The notes: a model not told the origin generated them from the sequence alone. 64,000 nucleotides of DNA from Algoriphagus sp. AGSA1 (GCF_021390545.1 NZ_JAJUWR010000023.1:42682-106681), one strand, 5' to 3'. Shown: positions 24,723 to 34,156, numbered from the stretch's first letter. Program-made: numbers and translations.

Positions 24723-27700
24723 ATGTTAGGTTTTCGTTTTTTCTACTTGCTGTTAACTTTCACGCTCTTGATCCAAGATCAGCAGGAGACACCTCTGCAA
24801 AAACTTCAAGCGACCCAAAACCCCGAAGAAATCAGTCTCTTGTTGGATCAGTTTATTCAGGAGGTGATCTGGAAAATGGAAGGGAAAAACCTCGACCAAG
24901 AACTCGATCAGCTGCTTGCCATTGTGAGATCGGGTGAGTCACAGGTTCTGGAACAATTTCTCGGCAAAGTAGAGCCGTTGGATTTACCTCAGTCCGTCCA
25001 ACTGGAGATTTTCAAAAAAACAGCCCAATACTATTCTGATCAGGGGGAACTGTCAAAAAGCAAGGCAATCTATGAGGACTTGTTAGGAAAGTTTGGTGAA
25101 AAGGTTTCTCTGGAAGAGTCGGCCAAGATCAAAAGTGACTTGGGAGAAATCTTCCACCGGATGGGAGAACTCAGCCAAAGTAAGAAATGGCACTTGGAGG
25201 CGAGAGGAGAATTTGAGCGAAGTGGTGTTTTGAATGGAGAGAACCAGTACATCTCCGCTCAAAATCTAGGACTGGTGTATTGGTACCAATCCCAGTTTGA
25301 TTCTTCTTTTTACTATTTCGGTCAAGCAATGGAACTTTTGGAAGATTTGGAGCCCAGTCCAGTCAATCAGGTCTATCGCAAAGCCATGCTCAAGAGCAAT
25401 CTTGCCGGATTGTATAATTTCACTGGGCAGGCAGCCAAAAGTATGGAGGAATTGAATTCCGCCGTTTTGCTGCTCGATGAATTTATCAGGCAAAATCCTG
25501 ATGCCAAGGAAAGGGAGCAGGCGCAGACCAATTTTTTTAACGGGAAAACCAATTTGGCGGGTATCTATCGGGGAATCGGGGATTATCACCGGGCATTGAA
25601 GCTCTTGCTGGAAGCAGACCGGACAAGTCGTGAGCATCTGCCGGCACTGCATCCCAAAATTGTCGAGCGCAAGATCATGATCGGTCAAACCTACCGCCAA
25701 CTCAAAGATCATACACAAGCGGAAACTTGGCTAAAGGAAGCCCAAGACGATTTGGAGCAAATGGATGGCGGTTACCCTTTGATGTGGGGTGACTTGCATT
25801 ACACTTTGGCTTTGCTCTATGAAGAAAAATCGAAGACTCGTCGGGCAGAATTTCATTTTGAACAGGCTGGAAGCTATTACGGATCCATCATGAATGACTT
25901 TTATGACCCGATTTTTTTAGAGTATATGGGGCATGCGGCGGATTTTTATTCCAAAAATCAGGGAGCTCACAAGGGTCTGGAAATGGTACGGAAAGCCTTG
26001 GACTATTCCGTTTGGGCTCATGGTGAGCAAGTGGATCGAAATTTTCTTCAGTATTTTTTTACTGCAAGGGTCTTGTATAACGTGGGCCAATTTGAAGAAT
26101 CAAAACGCCAGGTGATCAAGGCCGAACAGCTTTTGACTAGAAGAATGAAAAATGCTGAGAGTTTGATTGATTCCCTGCAAGCCCAATTGGAATTACCTCA
26201 GATCATTTATTTGAAGTCACAGCTGGAAGATCAACTCAATAAGGAAAATAGCTTGGCTAACTTACAGCAGGTGGACGCTTGGATGGAGGATGCTTTGGAC
26301 ATCCTGGAGATACGAAAAACGCTTCTTTATGAAATTGAGGATCAGGGGATTTTGACTGCGAGAAATCGGGAATTGATGGATTATTATAAAAGTGTTTTGC
26401 TTAGACTTTATTCCCAAACTCAAGAGGAAAACTATCTCGACAAACTGCTTACTCTGCACGAGTCTTCCATTTACGCTCGGCTGAGAAGTCGGATTCTCGC
26501 TCAGAAATCGGTCAAATTCAGAGATGTTCCCGCAGAGTGGGTCATGCGTGAAGACTCGATCCGGGCTCAATTCGATACCATGTGGGAAGAGGGCGGAGAA
26601 GGGGTGGAGTTTGACAAACTGCTTTCGGAGTGGAAGGCGTTTCTTGATGAGTTAAAGTCTGCCTACCCGGCGTATTTTGAGTTGCGTTACGGAAAAGCTT
26701 GGAAAGAATTTGTTTTCGAACCGGCGCAAGAGCCCTTGATCCAGTGGATTCAGGTGAATGATCAGCTTTGTGCGGTAGTGGAAACCAAGGGTAGAAGAAA
26801 TTTTGTGAACATCGGCGGTATTCCTGGAGAGATCAATAAACTCCTTTCCAAAGAGCTTTCGCTCGAGGAATATAGTCAGGCAGCCTTTGCGCTTTACCAG
26901 CAACTGTGGAAGCCGATCGAGCAGTATATCGGATTCGGATCTGTGACAGTGATTCCCGATGGAAGGCTTTTTAGTTTGAATTTAGAGCAATTGGTTAGAG
27001 AAGAGTTAGCCTCGTTTGAGGGAATTCGCACCAAGACGCTTTTAAATGACTATGCTTTTTCCTATGCCTTCTCCAGGTCACAGCTGGATCAAATACGAAG
27101 GGAGACCTATTCGGATCGGGCAATTGCTTTTGCACCTGTTTTTTCGGATGAAATGAAAGAGGCCTACAAGTCCCAAAATCAGGTGAGCGATTCGGTTATG
27201 GAGGATTACCTCAGCTTGCTTCCTCAGCCTTTTGCATTGAATTTGGCCGAGAAAGTAGCGAGGGAGTACAACGGTACTTCCTACCTCTTTGAAGCTTCGA
27301 GCATCCAAAATTTCAAGGGTTTAAGAGGCTCATTTCCGGTTTTGCAATTAGCCACGCATGCTTTCTCGGACAATATTTCACCGGAACGCTCCTATTTGGT
27401 ATTTGCCAAAGAAAAGAGAGAGGTCGAAAATCACTTATACGCCTATGAGCTGTATGATCAGAAGATTGATGCCGGTCTTGTCATGTTGACTGCCTGTGAG
27501 ACAGGTCAGCCTGTCTATCAAGCGGGAGAGGGGATGATTTCTCTGGCTCATGCATTTAATTACGCGGGAAGTGAATCTTTGCTTACGTCCTTGACCAAAA
27601 CGGATGAACAGGCAGGAGCTATTATTTCAGAGTATTTTCTGGACTTCGTAGCATCGGGAAGGCCACTGGACCAAGCGCTTCAATTGGCCAAATTGGAATA

Positions 27701-27893
27701 TTTGAAAAACTCCCGGGGGAGGGCGTTAATGCCGACTTTCTGGTCAGGATTGATAGTGATGGGACAAAAGGACCCGATCGCATTAAAAAAAGAAGGGGGC
27801 TTTCCATACTATTTCATCTTCGGAGTCCTGGCTGTGCTCTTATCTGTGATTTTTTTCATTTTTATAAAGAGCAAAAAAGCGATGTTGAAATAA
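24723..27893 (+). CDS. TPR-CHAT caspase-like protease, membrane anchored
   Basis: A 1056-residue protein. An N-terminal signal-like helix (FRFFYLLLTFTLLIQ) is followed by a long TPR array (about residues 60-470; for example ISAQNLGLVYWYQSQFDSS and TNLAGIYRGIGDYHRALK). A helical linker leads to a C-terminal CHAT domain (about 740-1025). The expected catalytic dyad of this caspase-related family is visible: His879 in LQLATHAFSD and Cys925 in VMLTACETGQ, with the usual GEGMISLAHAFNYAG after it. A final membrane helix (about 1030-1050) ends in KSKKAML. The CHAT domain would lie outside the cytoplasm. It starts two bases after the TPR anti-sigma gene. Its substrate is unknown; the downstream lipoprotein is one candidate. 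Confidence 0.9.
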   Translation: MLGFRFFYLLLTFTLLIQDQQETPLQKLQATQNPEEISLLLDQFIQEVIWKMEGKNLDQELDQLLAIVRSGESQVLEQFLGKVEPLDLPQSVQLEIFKKTAQYYSDQGELSKSKAIYEDLLGKFGEKVSLEESAKIKSDLGEIFHRMGELSQSKKWHLEARGEFERSGVLNGENQYISAQNLGLVYWYQSQFDSSFYYFGQAMELLEDLEPSPVNQVYRKAMLKSNLAGLYNFTGQAAKSMEELNSAVLLLDEFIRQNPDAKEREQAQTNFFNGKTNLAGIYRGIGDYHRALKLLLEADRTSREHLPALHPKIVERKIMIGQTYRQLKDHTQAETWLKEAQDDLEQMDGGYPLMWGDLHYTLALLYEEKSKTRRAEFHFEQAGSYYGSIMNDFYDPIFLEYMGHAADFYSKNQGAHKGLEMVRKALDYSVWAHGEQVDRNFLQYFFTARVLYNVGQFEESKRQVIKAEQLLTRRMKNAESLIDSLQAQLELPQIIYLKSQLEDQLNKENSLANLQQVDAWMEDALDILEIRKTLLYEIEDQGILTARNRELMDYYKSVLLRLYSQTQEENYLDKLLTLHESSIYARLRSRILAQKSVKFRDVPAEWVMREDSIRAQFDTMWEEGGEGVEFDKLLSEWKAFLDELKSAYPAYFELRYGKAWKEFVFEPAQEPLIQWIQVNDQLCAVVETKGRRNFVNIGGIPGEINKLLSKELSLEEYSQAAFALYQQLWKPIEQYIGFGSVTVIPDGRLFSLNLEQLVREELASFEGIRTKTLLNDYAFSYAFSRSQLDQIRRETYSDRAIAFAPVFSDEMKEAYKSQNQVSDSVMEDYLSLLPQPFALNLAEKVAREYNGTSYLFEASSIQNFKGLRGSFPVLQLATHAFSDNISPERSYLVFAKEKREVENHLYAYELYDQKIDAGLVMLTACETGQPVYQAGEGMISLAHAFNYAGSESLLTSLTKTDEQAGAIISEYFLDFVASGRPLDQALQLAKLEYLKNSRGRALMPTFWSGLIVMGQKDPIALKKEGGFPYYFIFGVLAVLLSVIFFIFIKSKKAMLK

Positions 27894-27960
27894 TTTCTCA
27901 CATTTATTGATGACATTTTTGAAAAGCTGCAATAGGAGTTTATAGTCAAACTTCTGTGCC

Positions 27961-30558
27961 ATGAACAAAAAGATTTTTACCCTATTCCTCAGCCTTTTCA
28001 TTTTGATGTTTTCCTGCAAGGAAGACGAGATGATTCCAGCCCCTAACCCTACACCTGATCCCGGTCCCGTGGCCAACATTCCCACTCAGGTGGCCAAGAT
28101 CAGCCTCCCTGGAGGAGTCAGCTATGAGCTGAGCGGACACAGCATTTGGTCCAATGGGTTAAAAGAGCCTGTTACTTCTAATGGAGATACCAAAATCCCC
28201 CAAATCACCGAAGGGTATAACGTTGCCTTTGTGTTTGATGAGGAGGACAATCCTATTCTAGCCGGATTTGTGACCAAAGACCAGAGCATGATCTCAGTGG
28301 AAACCACAGCCAAGGTACTCCTTTATTACAGCACTGGTGCCGTGCTGATGGCCGATACGGTCTCCAATATTTTTGTCAATCAAATCCATGAATTGCCAGA
28401 GTTTCAAGAGTGGGCCAAGCAGTTCGAAGAACTGTGGAAAGCTGATCCCAAGATTCTATCCAAACCTGCCGAGATCAGAACGGCAATAGCAGGGACAACG
28501 AGCGAGGTTCTCGGGGAGTCCCGTCCGTTGGATATCAGAAGTGAGGAAAATGATGGAACTTCGAATGGCCGGGTTTGGTCGGTGGCGGTGGACGATGGGA
28601 ACATCAAGAGCGGCTTGCAGATTTTTTCAGAAGCCGCAGGTGAGGTAAAAATCAGGAATAGATACAGGAGAAGAGCCCACGCCTTCCTGTATAAGTCTAG
28701 ATTTAAGCCTAACGGCTCTCAAAACTACACCGAGGTACTCCAAAGCGTCAGCTCCGGAACCACAGCCGATGCGGATTTGGCAGTGGGTCCGACCGAGGGG
28801 ATTTCCAATGTGTTTGGCTCCCTGATCAAGCAGGTCAAAGGGGACGGTATGGAAATGGCGGTAAAAGAAGAAGGACCTCTCGCTGTACAACTGGAAGAAA
28901 ATGAGGAGGTGGCAGTTTACTGGCTGCGGATCGTAGGGCCTGGAAACCGTCGTACATCGATGAACAAAAGTGATACCGAGCGTCGTAGGATGGAGCGTTT
29001 GGCATTGGAAACATTCGCCTTGGACTTTTTGATTCCGCTGGTCGGTACGGCTACGGGAGGGCTCAAAAATCATTCGGTCAGTCACTTGGATGGTGCTGAA
29101 AAGACAAAAGCAGAAGACCTAATCACTGCTGTTGAGGTATTTTTGGATGCCTTTCCGAATATCTATGATGCAGTGAAAGAGGGAGATTTCAAGGCGGCCA
29201 CAACCGCTTCCATCGATGCTCTAGGTGCTGAGGCTGCTGGACAGGCTGCCGAAACCTTGATCAAGGAAATCGTCAGGGTCTATGTAGATGATATCACAGA
29301 TGCCGGGATGGAAGGAGTTGAGAAGCTGGCAAGCAGAGTTTTTCTTATAGCAGATGCGTTGCTTCAGACGGCTGATTGGACACGATTGGTTTCAGATTTT
29401 AATTCATCCACTTCCCTGGAGCAATGGGAAGTAAAAGCTGTGGCCAGTCAGGTGAAATTGCTTCCCAAAGAGGCGGCGATCACCAATGCTTCCCAACAAA
29501 AGCTAACTGCCTCTACAGTCGATATCGATGAGTCTCAGAAGAGGGACCTGAAGTTTAAGTGGAGCACAGAGGGTAAATACGGCTATCTGATCGAGACATC
29601 CAGCAATCGTGGTTCCTCGATTGAGACCAATGATCCTGAGATATTCTACAATGCCAGCACCTCTTCAAGCAACCTCTCGGATGATGAAAACCTGGAGACG
29701 ATCGTGGTAGAAGCCTTTTTGGGGGACAATCTGATCGGTAGTGATACCATGACGGTGAATGTGAAAAAGAGCCTATATGAAATCAAGCCGGACGGGATCA
29801 CCCTGACCGGCAAAGAGGAAGGAAGTAATCCCACTAATGTGAGACTTCATATCGAGCCGGCAGGAGACAGTGGATCGCCGCTAGGCTCTAATCCGGACTC
29901 GGATTACAAAATAGTCTGGACGACTCCTGGCAGCCACGGAGGATTGATGGAAGGAAGCAATGGTCAGACCATGACTACCATCACCACTTATGGTAATGGA
30001 TCGGTTTGGTACAAAGCCACAGATGACCGGACCAAAGAAAGTGTGGAAAATATCAATGCCCGTATCTACTCTAAGCCCAAAGGAGCATCAGAGGATGAAT
30101 ACCGCCTATTTGAAGATCTAAAGGCAACCGTGAAGATCAATAATGATGAGAAGAAGAAGATTATTCATGTTGCCTTAACGCCAAATTACTTCAGCAGGAC
30201 ATATTTTTTGGGGTCAAGTCCAAGATTAAATTGTGCTGCACTTGAAGCCATTTTAGTCCCCAAGGAAGAGGACGCAGTGAGATATGATGTCAGATTTTAT
30301 GATCTTTCACATCCTTTACCTGGTACACCAAAAGTATATGGCTGGACACCTAATGGTTCAAATGTTTATCCATTCCCTGAAGACCCCAATCAGGATTTTC
30401 CCGCAAGATCCTTTCCCCTTGACCAAGGGGAGGTTTATTTCTTGGGTCTAACATTCTCAGCTGTTGACACCAGTCCAGACGATCCACTGGGCCGTTGTGC
30501 GAGATTACAGGGTCAGTTGTTCACAGGTAAAGCTGAAGTGATTATCACTCTAAAATAA
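27961..30558 (+). CDS. Large lipoprotein of unknown function, CHAT module
   Basis: An 865-residue product with a lipoprotein signal (FTLFLSLFILMFSCKEDE, Cys19) and a proline-rich linker after it (IPAPNPTPDPGP). The N-terminal part (about 45-330) is not recognised. A helical, Ala-rich part follows (about 340-500). Residues about 515-600 and 605-720 look like Ig-type beta domains (DLKFKWSTEGKYGYLIE and the similar IVWTTPGSHGGLMEG). The C-terminal 120 residues are different again and hold two cysteines. It begins 67 bases after the CHAT gene on the same strand, probably in the same transcript. Exposed on the cell surface or in the periplasm, it could be a target or ligand of the CHAT/TPR proteins; that is inference. 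Confidence 0.7.
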   Translation: MNKKIFTLFLSLFILMFSCKEDEMIPAPNPTPDPGPVANIPTQVAKISLPGGVSYELSGHSIWSNGLKEPVTSNGDTKIPQITEGYNVAFVFDEEDNPILAGFVTKDQSMISVETTAKVLLYYSTGAVLMADTVSNIFVNQIHELPEFQEWAKQFEELWKADPKILSKPAEIRTAIAGTTSEVLGESRPLDIRSEENDGTSNGRVWSVAVDDGNIKSGLQIFSEAAGEVKIRNRYRRRAHAFLYKSRFKPNGSQNYTEVLQSVSSGTTADADLAVGPTEGISNVFGSLIKQVKGDGMEMAVKEEGPLAVQLEENEEVAVYWLRIVGPGNRRTSMNKSDTERRRMERLALETFALDFLIPLVGTATGGLKNHSVSHLDGAEKTKAEDLITAVEVFLDAFPNIYDAVKEGDFKAATTASIDALGAEAAGQAAETLIKEIVRVYVDDITDAGMEGVEKLASRVFLIADALLQTADWTRLVSDFNSSTSLEQWEVKAVASQVKLLPKEAAITNASQQKLTASTVDIDESQKRDLKFKWSTEGKYGYLIETSSNRGSSIETNDPEIFYNASTSSSNLSDDENLETIVVEAFLGDNLIGSDTMTVNVKKSLYEIKPDGITLTGKEEGSNPTNVRLHIEPAGDSGSPLGSNPDSDYKIVWTTPGSHGGLMEGSNGQTMTTITTYGNGSVWYKATDDRTKESVENINARIYSKPKGASEDEYRLFEDLKATVKINNDEKKKIIHVALTPNYFSRTYFLGSSPRLNCAALEAILVPKEEDAVRYDVRFYDLSHPLPGTPKVYGWTPNGSNVYPFPEDPNQDFPARSFPLDQGEVYFLGLTFSAVDTSPDDPLGRCARLQGQLFTGKAEVIITLK

Positions 30559-30560
30559 AA

Positions 30561-30871
30561 TTGATTAAGAAAGCAGTATTTTCAATAACCGCAGTTTTCT
30601 TCATTTGCTGGATTAGCGCATTTTCTTCTTGTGCTAGCCCAGTGGAGAAAGACATTCAAAATTGGAATATTATATCAAGCTTCTCTGGATCTGGAAGTAA
30701 ACCAAGCAGAAAATAAGCAAGAGCTAAAATCCCATCAAAAAAGGAAATTATGATTACTGGTACACCAATGAGTTTGGTGAATTCCACGGCACCGATGATC
30801 CGAACTTTAAGCCGGGGAATCATTATAGTGGGAATTGGAAACCGATTCAGCCATTGAAAGTCGATCACTGA
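30561..30871 (+). pseudogene. Remnants of a small lipoprotein gene
   Basis: Two coding-like pieces in different frames follow the large lipoprotein. The first, from TTG 30561 to TAA 30714-30716, encodes 51 residues with a lipoprotein signal (AVFSITAVFFICWISAFSSCAS). The second, 30728-30871, encodes about 47 residues (KKGNYDYWYTNEFGEFHG, then PNFKPGNHYSGNWKP) ending in TGA. A third frame between them reads AENKQELKSHQK, and an A6 tract at about 30736-30741 is a plausible slip site. Together they look like one secreted protein of about 100 residues broken by frameshifts. The family is not recognised. It may have been the last gene of the CHAT module. Confidence 0.5.
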
Positions 30872-30943
30872 TTTTAAAATTGATATCAAGCAAATACAGA
30901 GCGAATACATGGAATAAAAGAGGAAAATCCGATCTTTGCGGCC

Positions 30944-32074
30944 ATGAAGTTCACTCTAGAGAAAAAAGATTCCCAATCTCAAGCCCGTGCAGGACTGCTA
31001 GAAACCGACCATGGCGACATCCAGACCCCGATATTCATGCCTGTGGGTACAGCCGCCAGCGTAAAGGCGGTACACACCCGCGAGCTAAAGGATGATATCC
31101 ATGCCCAGATTATCCTAGGAAACACATACCACTTGTATTTGAGACCGGGGTTGGATATACTGGAAAAGGCCGGAGGGCTGCACAAATTTAATGGCTGGGA
31201 CAGGCCTATCCTTACGGATAGTGGAGGGTATCAGGTTTTTTCATTGTCGGGTACCCGCAAGATCAAAGAGGACGGAGTGATGTTCAAATCCCATATCGAT
31301 GGTTCAAAACATCATTTTACCCCGGAGAATGTAATGGATATCCAACGGACGATTGGGGCGGACATTATCATGGCTTTTGATGAGTGTACGCCTTATCCTT
31401 GCGAGTATGGTTATGCCCGGAACTCCATGGAAATGACGCACCGTTGGCTGAAGCGCTGTATAGGGCAATTTGATTCTACTGAGGGAAAGTATGGCTATAG
31501 TCAGACACTTTTTCCTATAGTGCAGGGATCTGTTTATAAGGATTTGCGGAAGCAAAGTGCTGAGTTTATCGCCGCACAGGACCGTGAAGGCAATGCAATC
31601 GGGGGGCTTTCTGTGGGGGAACCTGCGGAGATGATGTATGAAATGACTGAGTTGGTTACAGATATTTTGCCTCAGGATAAGCCCAGATACCTCATGGGGG
31701 TGGGAACCCCGGCCAATATCCTGGAGTGTATTGCCTTGGGTGTCGATATGTTTGATTGTGTCATGCCGACCAGAAACGCTCGCAACGGTATGCTCTTTAC
31801 CTCGGAAGGTTTCATTAATATCCGGAATGAAAAATGGAAGGATGACTTTAGTCCCATCGATCCGGCAATTGGTGGATATGTAAGCACATTTTATTCTAAG
31901 GCATATTTGAGACATTTAACAGTCTGTAAGGAGATATTGGCTGCCCAAATTGCCAGTATTCATAATCTTAGTTTTTACCTTTGGCTGGTAGGCCAGGCCA
32001 GGGAACATATCCTGGCGGGTGATTTTGCCGTTTGGAAAGATCACATGGTGAAAAAAGTGAGCACCAGACTCTAA
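30944..32074 (+). CDS. tgt: Queuine tRNA-ribosyltransferase
   Basis: A 376-residue TIM-barrel enzyme that exchanges guanine for the queuosine precursor preQ1 at position 34 of tRNAs with GUN anticodons. Family motifs are TPIFMPVGTAASVKAV near the N-terminus, the base-recognition Asp in TDSGGYQVFS, DIIMAFDECTPYP, GGLSVGEP, and the nucleophile Asp in VDMFDCVMPTRNARNG. The C-terminal zinc site of classical Tgt (CxCxxC plus His) is not visible: the segment reads GGYVSTFYSKAYLRHL, with only the later His of SIHNLSFYLW. I believe other Bacteroidota Tgt proteins look the same. Followed two bases later by a repeated intergenic element and an LptF/G gene. Confidence 0.95.
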   Translation: MKFTLEKKDSQSQARAGLLETDHGDIQTPIFMPVGTAASVKAVHTRELKDDIHAQIILGNTYHLYLRPGLDILEKAGGLHKFNGWDRPILTDSGGYQVFSLSGTRKIKEDGVMFKSHIDGSKHHFTPENVMDIQRTIGADIIMAFDECTPYPCEYGYARNSMEMTHRWLKRCIGQFDSTEGKYGYSQTLFPIVQGSVYKDLRKQSAEFIAAQDREGNAIGGLSVGEPAEMMYEMTELVTDILPQDKPRYLMGVGTPANILECIALGVDMFDCVMPTRNARNGMLFTSEGFINIRNEKWKDDFSPIDPAIGGYVSTFYSKAYLRHLTVCKEILAAQIASIHNLSFYLWLVGQAREHILAGDFAVWKDHMVKKVSTRL

Positions 32075-32075
32075 T

Positions 32076-32169
32076 ATGAAATCGAGCATGCCGAAGGCGA
32101 CTCACAAAGGAATGATTATTCTCCGTGCGAGATTCCATGTGACCATTGAAAAACAATTATAAACACATG
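32076..32169 (+). repeat. Intergenic repeat element, copy A (before lptF/G)
   Basis: The spacer between tgt and the permease gene begins ATGAAATCGAGCATG and contains TGATTAT, TGCGAGATTCCAT and TGACCAT, ending at the ATG of the next gene. The same ordered blocks occur at 40082-40179, at roughly 70-75 percent identity by eye, and a more distant version at 62984-63108. TCACA/GGAAT near 32102-32112 can pair with ATTCC/TGTGA near 32133-32142. Possibly a mobile non-coding repeat or a 5' UTR regulatory element. Confidence 0.6.
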
Positions 32170-33240
32170 AAACTACTCGACAAACTGATCATCAAGGATT
32201 TTCTCAAGACCTACTTTTTTGTAGTGGTCATGTTGGTGTTGGTGGTGTTGGTGCTGGATTTCACCGAAAAGAATGACGCTTATATACGGAATGATGTGCC
32301 TTCCAACGAGATTTTTAAATACATGGCCAACTACGGCCTGTATCTGAATAATCTTCTGACTCCTATCACTGTTTTTATCTCGGTGATCTTCATTACTTCC
32401 AAAATGGCTGGAAGAACCGAGATAATAGCTATCCTCAGTAGCGGGGTTAGCTTTATGAGAATGCTTAGACCGTTCCTTTTTGCTGCGGCCATGATAGGCA
32501 GTGTGAGTTTTTTGTTGAATGGATGGGTTTTGCCAGGAGCTACGGAAGGGGTCACCAGGTTTAAGCTGACCTATCTGGAAAATGAAAAAACCTCTGGCGC
32601 TTCAAATATTCACCTCAAAGTAGGAGGGGAGTCCTATGCATATATGAGCCGGTTTTTTAAGACAGGAAATACGGGGTGGAACTTTACTTTGGAGACGATC
32701 AAAGATGGTGAACTTTTGGCGAAACTCTCTTCCGACCGGATAGAATGGGATACGGCTAAGCGTGTATGGACTCTAAGGAACTGGAGACTGCGGGAGCTAC
32801 GGGAGCGCGATGAACTTTATTCAGTGGGTGAGAGGTTAGACACGGTGCTTTCGATTAGACCAGAGGATTTTGATTTGCCGGACAATCACCATGAGACGTT
32901 AAAACTCCCAGACTTAAGTAAACAGATTAAGATTTTGGAAGATAGAGGTGCGGATAATGTGGAATTCTACAGAATAGAGCGTTATGTTCGTTTAATGTCG
33001 CCTTTCGCAGCGATGATCCTGACCTTTATAGGAGTGATTATGTCCGCGCGGAAAACCCGAGGTGGTTCAGGGTTTCAGATCGCTATGGGATTTTTGCTAG
33101 CCTTTGTTTATATCATACTTTTTATTTTATCCAGAACCTTTGCGGAAAACGGCGCCACCTATCCGATTTTTGCGGTATGGCTCCCCAATATCATTTTTGC
33201 CGCGACAGGTCTTTTACTATACAAAACCGTCCCGCGCTAG
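32167..33240 (+). CDS. LptF/LptG family permease
   Basis: A 357-residue inner-membrane protein of the YjgP/YjgQ family, which with the LptB ATPase pulls lipopolysaccharide out of the inner membrane. The N-terminus (KLLDKLIIKDFLKTYFFVVVMLVLVV) and helices 2-3 (LLTPITVFISVIFITSKMAGRTEIIAILSSG, shortened) match the family. A periplasmic beta-jellyroll-like region (about residues 130-250) separates them from the last three helices (FAAMILTFIGVIMSARKTRGG and after). ATG 32167 is preferred over the TTG at 32146, which lies in the repeat element. The next gene starts directly at the following base. Confidence 0.92.
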   Translation: MKLLDKLIIKDFLKTYFFVVVMLVLVVLVLDFTEKNDAYIRNDVPSNEIFKYMANYGLYLNNLLTPITVFISVIFITSKMAGRTEIIAILSSGVSFMRMLRPFLFAAAMIGSVSFLLNGWVLPGATEGVTRFKLTYLENEKTSGASNIHLKVGGESYAYMSRFFKTGNTGWNFTLETIKDGELLAKLSSDRIEWDTAKRVWTLRNWRLRELRERDELYSVGERLDTVLSIRPEDFDLPDNHHETLKLPDLSKQIKILEDRGADNVEFYRIERYVRLMSPFAAMILTFIGVIMSARKTRGGSGFQIAMGFLLAFVYIILFILSRTFAENGATYPIFAVWLPNIIFAATGLLLYKTVPR

Positions 33241-34149
33241 ATGAAGCCTGCATTCAAGGATTATCTGCTGCTTCATTTGATTGTACTCATATGGGGAGGC
33301 ACTGCAATATTAGGTTTGCTGATCAGTTTGCCGGCTCTAGAGCTGGTTTTTTACAGAACGCTGATTGCCGCTGTAGGGGTGGCAGGACTTTTCTTGTTCC
33401 GCAAGAAAAATCTGCTGCTTCCTTTTCCTGAAATGATCAAAGTAACAGGAGTAGGCATAGTGATCGCTCTCCACTGGATTCTGTTTTTTTGGTCAGCAAG
33501 GGTTTCTACAGCATCTGTGTGCCTCGCAGGGATGGCGACCACATCATTGTGGACGGCTTTTGTAGAGCCTCTGTTCAATAGAAGCAAAATCAAATGGTAT
33601 GAAGTGGGGCTTGGCTTGACGGTGATTTCCGGGCTTTTAGTGATTTTTAGTTTTGAATCAGGATATTGGCTTGGACTGAGTATGGCACTTGCCTCTTCCT
33701 TTCTGGCAGCGGTGTTTTCTGTGCTGAATGGGAAACTGACACATAGGCACAATCCCTATCAAATTACTTTTTATGAAATGGCAGGAGCATGCATGTTCGC
33801 GGTACTATTTATGCCTATTTATTCCTATTTCTTTACTGAGAGTGGATTAAATCTTACCTGGATAGGTTATGATTGGCTCTGGCTTTTGATTCTTGGAGGA
33901 GTTTGCACGGTGTACGCGTTTTCAGTCTCAGTGGAGCTGATGAAGAGATTGTCTGTCTTTTCGATAAACCTGACTGTAAACCTGGAGCCTGTTTATGGGA
34001 TTGTCTTAGCAGTCTTGATTTTTGGGGAAAGCGAGAAAATGACGCCAGAGTTTTACTTGGGGACAGGGATCATTTTGATATCAGTGTTGAGCTATCCCAT
34101 TTTGAATTACATCAACAAACGGAGGAAACCTGTACGGCCGCTGGGGTGA
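33241..34149 (+). CDS. DMT-superfamily (EamA) transporter
   Basis: A 302-residue membrane protein with about ten helices in two similar halves, each an EamA unit. The first starts YLLLHLIVLIWGGTAILG and ends near GLLVIFSFE; the second starts GLSMALASSFLAAVFSV and contains NLTVNLEPVYGIVLAVLIFGE, the characteristic late motif of drug/metabolite exporters. The substrate is unknown. The ATG follows the stop codon of the permease gene with no gap, so they form one operon with tgt. Confidence 0.9.
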   Translation: MKPAFKDYLLLHLIVLIWGGTAILGLLISLPALELVFYRTLIAAVGVAGLFLFRKKNLLLPFPEMIKVTGVGIVIALHWILFFWSARVSTASVCLAGMATTSLWTAFVEPLFNRSKIKWYEVGLGLTVISGLLVIFSFESGYWLGLSMALASSFLAAVFSVLNGKLTHRHNPYQITFYEMAGACMFAVLFMPIYSYFFTESGLNLTWIGYDWLWLLILGGVCTVYAFSVSVELMKRLSVFSINLTVNLEPVYGIVLAVLIFGESEKMTPEFYLGTGIILISVLSYPILNYINKRRKPVRPLG

Positions 34150-34156
34150 TAAAAAT

